From NCBI GenBank assembly GCA_033032175.1, contig CM065317.1:19117279-19181278 (forward strand): DNA of 64,000 nt, given 5' to 3'. Made by a program: the position numbers and the translations under genes. The DNA is from Saturnia japonica. Its lineage: Eukaryota; Arthropoda; Insecta; Lepidoptera; Saturniidae. The notes beneath the pieces were generated by a model, which had not been told where the DNA came from, made no database searches, and saw only the letters and a list, made by a program, of their open reading frames with translations. Numbering within the stretch: the stretch's first letter is position 1; each line of letters begins with the position of its first letter. This document shows positions 58,740-64,000 of the stretch, piece by piece.

Positions 58740-59088
58740 TTACGTGAAGCAAAAGCTTTCTACCCCTTTATGCGTATTGCGTGCACGGAAGACTGAGATT
58801 TGGCATGGTTAAAGTTTATATGGAGGAGTGCAGAAAGCTAAAATTTATCTATAATATCTGTTACTGATATATTCAATTAAATAAATTAATACTCCAAATC
58901 ATAACCCGACCATTGTCATTGAACTTAGACCCCCGAAAATATTGACATTGTCACTCAACAAAAAGTGGCAGCAAGTAATGTAAATAATACACATTGTTTA
59001 GGTTTATGAATACTCCAAATGTCAAATAGAAAATAGTCGATGATCAAAAAGTCGCTGGTCGAATTTCGACCTTAGGGTGACCGCTAGT
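58740..59088 (+). mobile_element. Helitron-like element, family A, best-preserved copy
   Basis: Starts tacgtgaagcaaaagctttc, with ggcatggttaaagtttatat, gaacttagacccccgaaaat, and the perfect hairpin GGTCGAA-T-TTCGACC at about 59058, 11 bases before CTAGT (59084-59088). Flanked by AT-rich DNA; no frames. Confidence 0.75.
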
Positions 59089-59897
59089 AATAGCTGATTT
59101 CACTTATTATTTCAACAATTATCATACTTTGAGGTAACTATTCAAACCTAAGCCATTTTATTCCGTCATCTAGGCATTTTTCTAGGGATCTGATTGGGAA
59201 TAATGCTAAGTGCTCTGCAGTATTTAACAAAAACTAATTTGGATATCCCATTCAAGACAACACTGGGATACTTATTAAGAATGTGTAATCATAACGAAGC
59301 AACGACTTGATAATAAATACTTTATCAGATACGTGATGGTCGGTACATATATACATATTATATGAGTTTTCTTGTTAAGCCTTTATACTCAATCGCTCGT
59401 CAGTTAATGCGTGTCTCACGTGAACTGGCTTACATTTAATGCGAGCGCAGTAAAAACCGGATCAAATTGATACCCGGGTAAGAACCCAGTCTTATCCGGC
59501 TTAATTAAAAATGTATTGATCGACATCGTTATAAGGTTAGATTTAATATTTCCATGGAGATGTAATAATATTTATTTTATGATCATAGTCCAGAGATATG
59601 ATGGTAAATACAGGTTACATAAATCAGTCTGGAGATTAAATTAAATTGAAAATACGTAGCTAGTTTAGGACACAATTTTGGGGTGGTTGTGAATTCTTAT
59701 TTTTTATTGAACTTTGGAATGTCCTGTTACCAACATCTTCAACTAAATTCAGAGCTAAACATGTAAATTTCAGCCAATTAAAGTTTAGGTAATTAAAAGA
59801 CTACAAGGATGGGTATTTTGAATTTTAATGTAAATTAGCAAATTAAGATTTGTTAATTGTTTGATATCTTGAATTAGCTGTTAATATTTTAAGATGT
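59089..59897. other. No recognisable feature
   Basis: AT-rich; includes a GC-richer bit at 59440-59500 without an identifiable function. Confidence 0.35.
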
Positions 59898-60140
59898 AAG
59901 GCCTAGTGGTCATAAGCTTGACTGTTATGTTCGAGGTCCTGGGTTCAGATCTTAGGTCGAGCAAAGTGTTATTGGGTTTTCAGTAGCCGCACGGAGTTTG
60001 GCTTTGTGCCTGATTAATGCCTTTGTGACTTTCCCCTATTAGATGGGACCTAAAAACATACCCGGTGAACTGTGGATGTAAATTAGTACACCTCTACCTA
60101 ACCCTTTCGGGTATACAGGCATGATGGTATGTTATGTTAA
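59898..60140 (+). repeat. tRNA-derived SINE, family H, copy 3
   Basis: Head gcctagtggtcataagcttg, B-box ctgggttcagatcttaggtc, then gtttggctttgtgcctgatt and caggcatgatggtatgttatg-type end. Missing about 20 bases in the middle compared with copy 2. Confidence 0.8.
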
Positions 60141-60412
60141 TATGGGACAAAGTGACGACACTATACCTGAATGTAAGCATGATACAATCAAAAAACAGCA
60201 GTCACCAATGAGAGATCAACAATTTGGATATACACAAGCTGATCTCGAAACGCAACAAACCAAATGAGGTCACCGTGAAGGGTTTAGACCATATCTACCA
60301 CCTGACTTGATTACTGGACATAAATACCAGCTGACTTATTTTACTATCAAAAGTCAAATGATAGTGATGTTTGGAAGTGACTCCCTCTCTGTGCATTCAC
60401 TAAATCTTTATA

Positions 60413-60764
60413 TTAATACACGACAAGAAAACTTCGAACACCTTTTTCAGTGTATTGCGCACACGGAAGTCTGTGAGATTAGGCATGGTTGAAGTTTATA
60501 TGGAGAAGGAGTGCAAAAAGCTTAAATTTATCTATAATATCTGTTACTAATATATTAAATTAAATAAATGAATACTGCAAAACCTAAGCAGATCAGTGCC
60601 ATTGAACTTAGACCCCCCCAAAATATTAACTTTGTTACTCAATGATATGTGACAGCAAGTGTTATAATATTCATTGTTTAGGTTCATACTGCAAATGTCA
60701 AACAGAAAATTGTATATGATTAAAAAGTCGCTGGTCGAATTTCGATCACTGGGCGACCGCTAGT
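60413..60764 (+). mobile_element. Helitron-like element, family A, copy 6
   Basis: Contains cgcacacggaagtctgtgag, ggcatggttgaagtttatat, cttagaccccccc and ends tcgctggtcgaatttcgatc, then actgggcgaccg CTAGT. Confidence 0.72.
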
Positions 60765-60799
60765 AATTATTATCGTACCTATTATATCAACACTTGTAC

Positions 60800-60960
60800 A
60801 ATTGAGAAAAAAAAGATAAACCCGATCGAGTTTCTTACCGGTTCTTCTCGATGCCTCAGAAGTTTGTCTGAACCGGCAGTAGTGTTTTGTCGTTCGTAAG
60901 TGCCTTCATAGGTCCTAAATTCAATAAAGATTGTTTTTATTTGATTTTGATTCCGTAACG
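60800..60960 (+). pseudogene. LINE 3' tail, family D, copy on the plus strand
   Basis: Reads aaacccgatcgagtttctta, ccggttcttctcgatgcctc, gaaccggcagtagtgttttg, ctaaattcaataaagattgt and ends tttgattttgattcc. Same tail as 7646 and 10795, in opposite orientation. Confidence 0.7.
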
Positions 60961-61317
60961 CACCACTCCAAAGCGTGTCACTATAGGAGGGTGCACCTAT
61001 CTTATCTATCTTCTTATCTTCTTTGTTCTCTTCTGTATTTCTAATTAAGTGTAGCTCATTTAATCGGGGACCAATATAAAAAGCTACTACAAAGTCTATT
61101 TTTTTTTTCTTTTCCTTCTATTTGCGTTGGAGTAGCATTTGCCTGTGTTTTGTTTTTATGGACGTGTTTAATTAAAATTCAATTGAATGTTGTTTCCGTC
61201 CTGTTTTTTTTAAGTCACATTCACTGTAGTCTTGTTATCTATACAAATAAATAAAATTTTAATATCAATGTCAAAATGTAATATGGTACTAATAACAAAA
61301 AACCAGTTTTAACATTT
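60961..61317. other. No recognisable feature
   Basis: T-rich; nothing assignable. Confidence 0.35.
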
Positions 61318-61709
61318 TTGTCTGTCTTTCTGTCTGTTTGTTCAGGGCTATCTCTGAAACGGTTAGACCGATTTTGACGGGACTTTCTCTCACAGATAGT
61401 TGTTATTATAATACGTAGTTGAGGTACTTTTATTTTACAAATATAATTAGGGTTCTACGCAAATAAAAATAGAATTCGCAAAAACGACGATTTTGGAGTG
61501 CTTAAATGGAGCCCACAGTGAGTAAATTATAAGAGATATATCGAATTAATGTAGTACATAATTGTAGCCCTTAAAAAGGCCTACAAAAAACCAGCAAGAG
61601 CGTATGTCTATCTTCTAAGGATCCGGGAGCGGGAGTAGTACGATTTACGCGTATGCCCGATCGACGGCATTCTGTAGTCCACGCGAGTGCAGCCGCGGGC
61701 ACAGCTAGT
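61318..61709 (+). mobile_element. Helitron-like repeat, family B, full copy
   Basis: Starts ttgtctgtctttctgtctgt, continues with gaaacggttagaccgatttt, ggcctacaaaaaaccagcaa, attctgtagtccacgcgagt and ends gccgcgggcacagCTAGT. A short related 3' scrap (aagccgcgtgaaaagcgctagt order) lies at 61943-61966. Confidence 0.68.
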
Positions 61710-63624
61710 ATTATAATAAAATAATGAATACCTCATAAAACTTGGAAAGTTATGAGTCAACACCAAATTTGAGTTCCTTATAATTATTTCAAATTTACGT
61801 CTTTTATACACCAAAATCTATCTCGTAAAATGCATATATTATTGTGTAAAAGAACGCAAGTTTATATATTAAAAATTAAAATTTATAATTATGTTAGAAT
61901 GGGACATAAAATATAATAATAAGACTTAATTATTAAGTAAGCAAAGCCGCGTGAAAAGCGCTAGTAGTGTATAACCAATCAAGCTCGAGTTGAAAACTCC
62001 AAAGTTTCAGCTGCTAATTAAAAATATAGATAGTAATAAACAATAATTAACTTGTTAACGAATGATAAATCTCAGCTGAGTCGTTAATTTTGTTCCACGA
62101 TATATTTAAACTGTAATCTGCTTCCAATTTACCAACTTTAAATCTCATTAAGTATAAAAGTTATTTGCTGTCTCTCCCAAGTTAACACATTTCCAATACC
62201 GTTCGGGGATCGAAATCGAATTAATTCTGTTAATTATTTACTTTTCCATCTTTACTCCATCCATCTGTTTTATTTAGTAGAGAACTTAAAATATGTGATT
62301 TAATGAGGACTTATTACCCGACTGAGAAAAAGGAGGGTTATGTTTTTTCGAGCGTATGTGTGTATGTATATTTCTTTCTAAACGGCTTGATGGATTTTAG
62401 CATACGAGGTGTCGTTAGATTCGTCTTAATTTTGGGAGTGACATGGGCTTATAATATTTAAGTACGACGTTTGGGAATCAAATAAGCAAACATAGGAAAG
62501 TATTATTTTGCCCTCAAGTGTTCTTGTTGCAGTCCGGTGTTTTGTTTTCTTTTTTAATAATTCAGTTTGTTTTCTATTGGCTCTTCAAAAGATTTGGAAT
62601 AATTTAAAAGGTCGTTTACTACAATTATATTGTGTTATCTTGAAAATAGTGCAATAACATAGTGCATAACTGTTTTTTGCATTTTTGTTGGTTCGATTTC
62701 TGGTAGGTACAAGTAGAACATTTTTAATTGGTTCGATTCCGGTACAGTTAGGCATATCTAGAAAATCTGTGAACGCTATTATAAAATAATTTTTCCATTT
62801 ACTAAAATTTGATATCTTTCATATTTAATTTACCTATGTTCCATGTCCCGTTCGTTTTGTTCCAGCCTGTATGCTCATATAATCATATAAATGCATTACA
62901 AATTATATTTGTGACATTCTTTGGGGAATCTCTCACGCGGAATAATATCATCTGTATATATTTTTCTATTATTTATTAGCGACCCGTCGAAGCTTCACAC
63001 GAGTAGATACAATTTACAAAATGGTTTATGTTATGTTTATAAAAGCCTACCTTACAGTTTATCACTTCACGTCAGTTGGTGGTTGGTTGGTGACTCGGCA
63101 GATTTATTTGCAGATTCGCTGCAAGATTTTAAAAATAATGGTGTGAAGTATTAGCATGTTAATATTTAAATTTTAATTTTCTGCTGCTTGTATAATGATA
63201 AGATTTATTAAGAGATTTTGATAAGGCATGCTTTATATATTTTGATATTACATATTTTTTCTTCTTGACATATTCAACTTTCTACTTTGACATTTCCTTT
63301 TTTATTTTATTTTTTATGTGTGTATGTACAGTGTCATTTTTTTTTTAATTTTGTTGGAATTTATGGCTTTTTTATTATCATTACTAACTCCAACATTGAT
63401 TCATGAAACAGAATATAAAAAATTATATGTATTCAGTAAGGTCACAAATAAAGCATGCGGTGGTGGCCTTAAAAGACAAATACACTGAAAAATGTTTTTA
63501 TTTTGTAGATATGAATAAAATGTAGTGTATTGGCCACTCACTGGCCATCCATTTTAAATAAATAAATATTGATAGATCATAACTTCATAACTGCCTCTAG
63601 CCTACAACACTAGCGCGCGTCCAT
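61710..63624. other. Mostly unassigned; two repeat scraps
   Basis: Around 62305-62440 there is actgagaaaaaggagggtta and tttctttctaaacggcttga, a common dispersed repeat start. Around 62690-62745 ggttcgattt and ggttcgattccgg lie 47 bases apart, like duplicated B-boxes. The plus frame 62921-63154 has no domain. Confidence 0.35.
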
Positions 63625-63760
63625 TTAGATTATCTGTGGCGGGCTTGGTGGCCTCCAAGCCACGGTGAAGCTGTAAAAGCCATAAGAGGCTCTATTTCTT
63701 AGGGCCCTTCAGGCTAACAGTATAGTCAGACAGGAAAAAAGAAAAAAAAAGCTCGGTGGC
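63625..63760 (+). repeat. Poly(A)-tailed retroposon 3' end, family E, copy 3
   Basis: Contains ggcgggcttggtggcctcca, gccacggtgaagctgtaaaa, tagggcccttcaggctaaca, gtatagtcagacagg and an A-rich end. Confidence 0.68.
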
Positions 63761-64000
63761 GTGAGCTCAGACGAGTAAAGCAAGGCCGAACCCAATTGGT
63801 TGTGTAAATAAAGGAGAGGTGGTCGGTGGAGGTGTGGTATAATTCCAGTTATTATTACTTGCGACGGCAACCAGGTCTGGGCAATCTGCAGATTGGTAAG
63901 TGAATATCTTATATCCCAAGGATAGTGTTATAAGATAATATTGCGTGAATCAGTTTACCGTCAATCAGTTTCCAGGCTACCTGTGGACAGTAGCTTGATA

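Overview
The window looks like intronic or intergenic DNA from an insect nuclear genome, most likely a moth or butterfly. It is AT-rich, lacks long open frames, and is crowded with decayed non-LTR retrotransposon 3' ends, tRNA-derived SINEs, Helitron-like non-autonomous repeats, one pogo-type MITE, one DD41D mariner-type transposase pseudogene and one LTR. Many of these repeats resemble families common in Lepidoptera. That placement rests on recognition, not on a database search.

Region by region. 1-5250 holds LINE and SINE remnants, a MITE with perfect 21-bp terminal inverted repeats (3278-3693), a CpG-rich patch (about 4250-4400) and the first of six copies of a ~350-bp Helitron-like family. 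7385-11430 is a GC-rich repeat cluster: LINE tails, a SINE, and a ~1.1-kb element carrying eleven short hairpins whose stems covary. 13455-13518 is a small exon-like segment coding for a hydrophobic stretch. 16707-17071 is a 31-bp-period tandem repeat with no indels. 20300-20389 encodes one C2H2 finger. 22690-22800 looks like a core promoter (E-box/CRE plus TATA). 24235-24914 is the 3' end of an LTR element with its LTR. 25223-25630 has two more exon-like segments. 28-36 kb is dense in SINE and LINE debris, including a Jockey-type reverse transcriptase pseudogene (34132-35700). 46477-48400 nests a Helitron-like copy, the mariner pseudogene and two LINE tails. 51-52.5 kb has two exon-like GC-rich patches on the minus strand. 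57.7-61.7 kb is another SINE and Helitron-like cluster.

No complete, intact host protein gene can be demonstrated. The best case for a host gene is three small GC-rich segments on the plus strand (13455-13518, 25223-25294, 25571-25626). Their splice signals and reading phase are mutually compatible and they would join into one open frame with a transmembrane-like stretch, but this is inference. All recognisable mobile-element genes are broken. The most unusual structures are the covarying hairpin array and the 31-bp tandem repeat.
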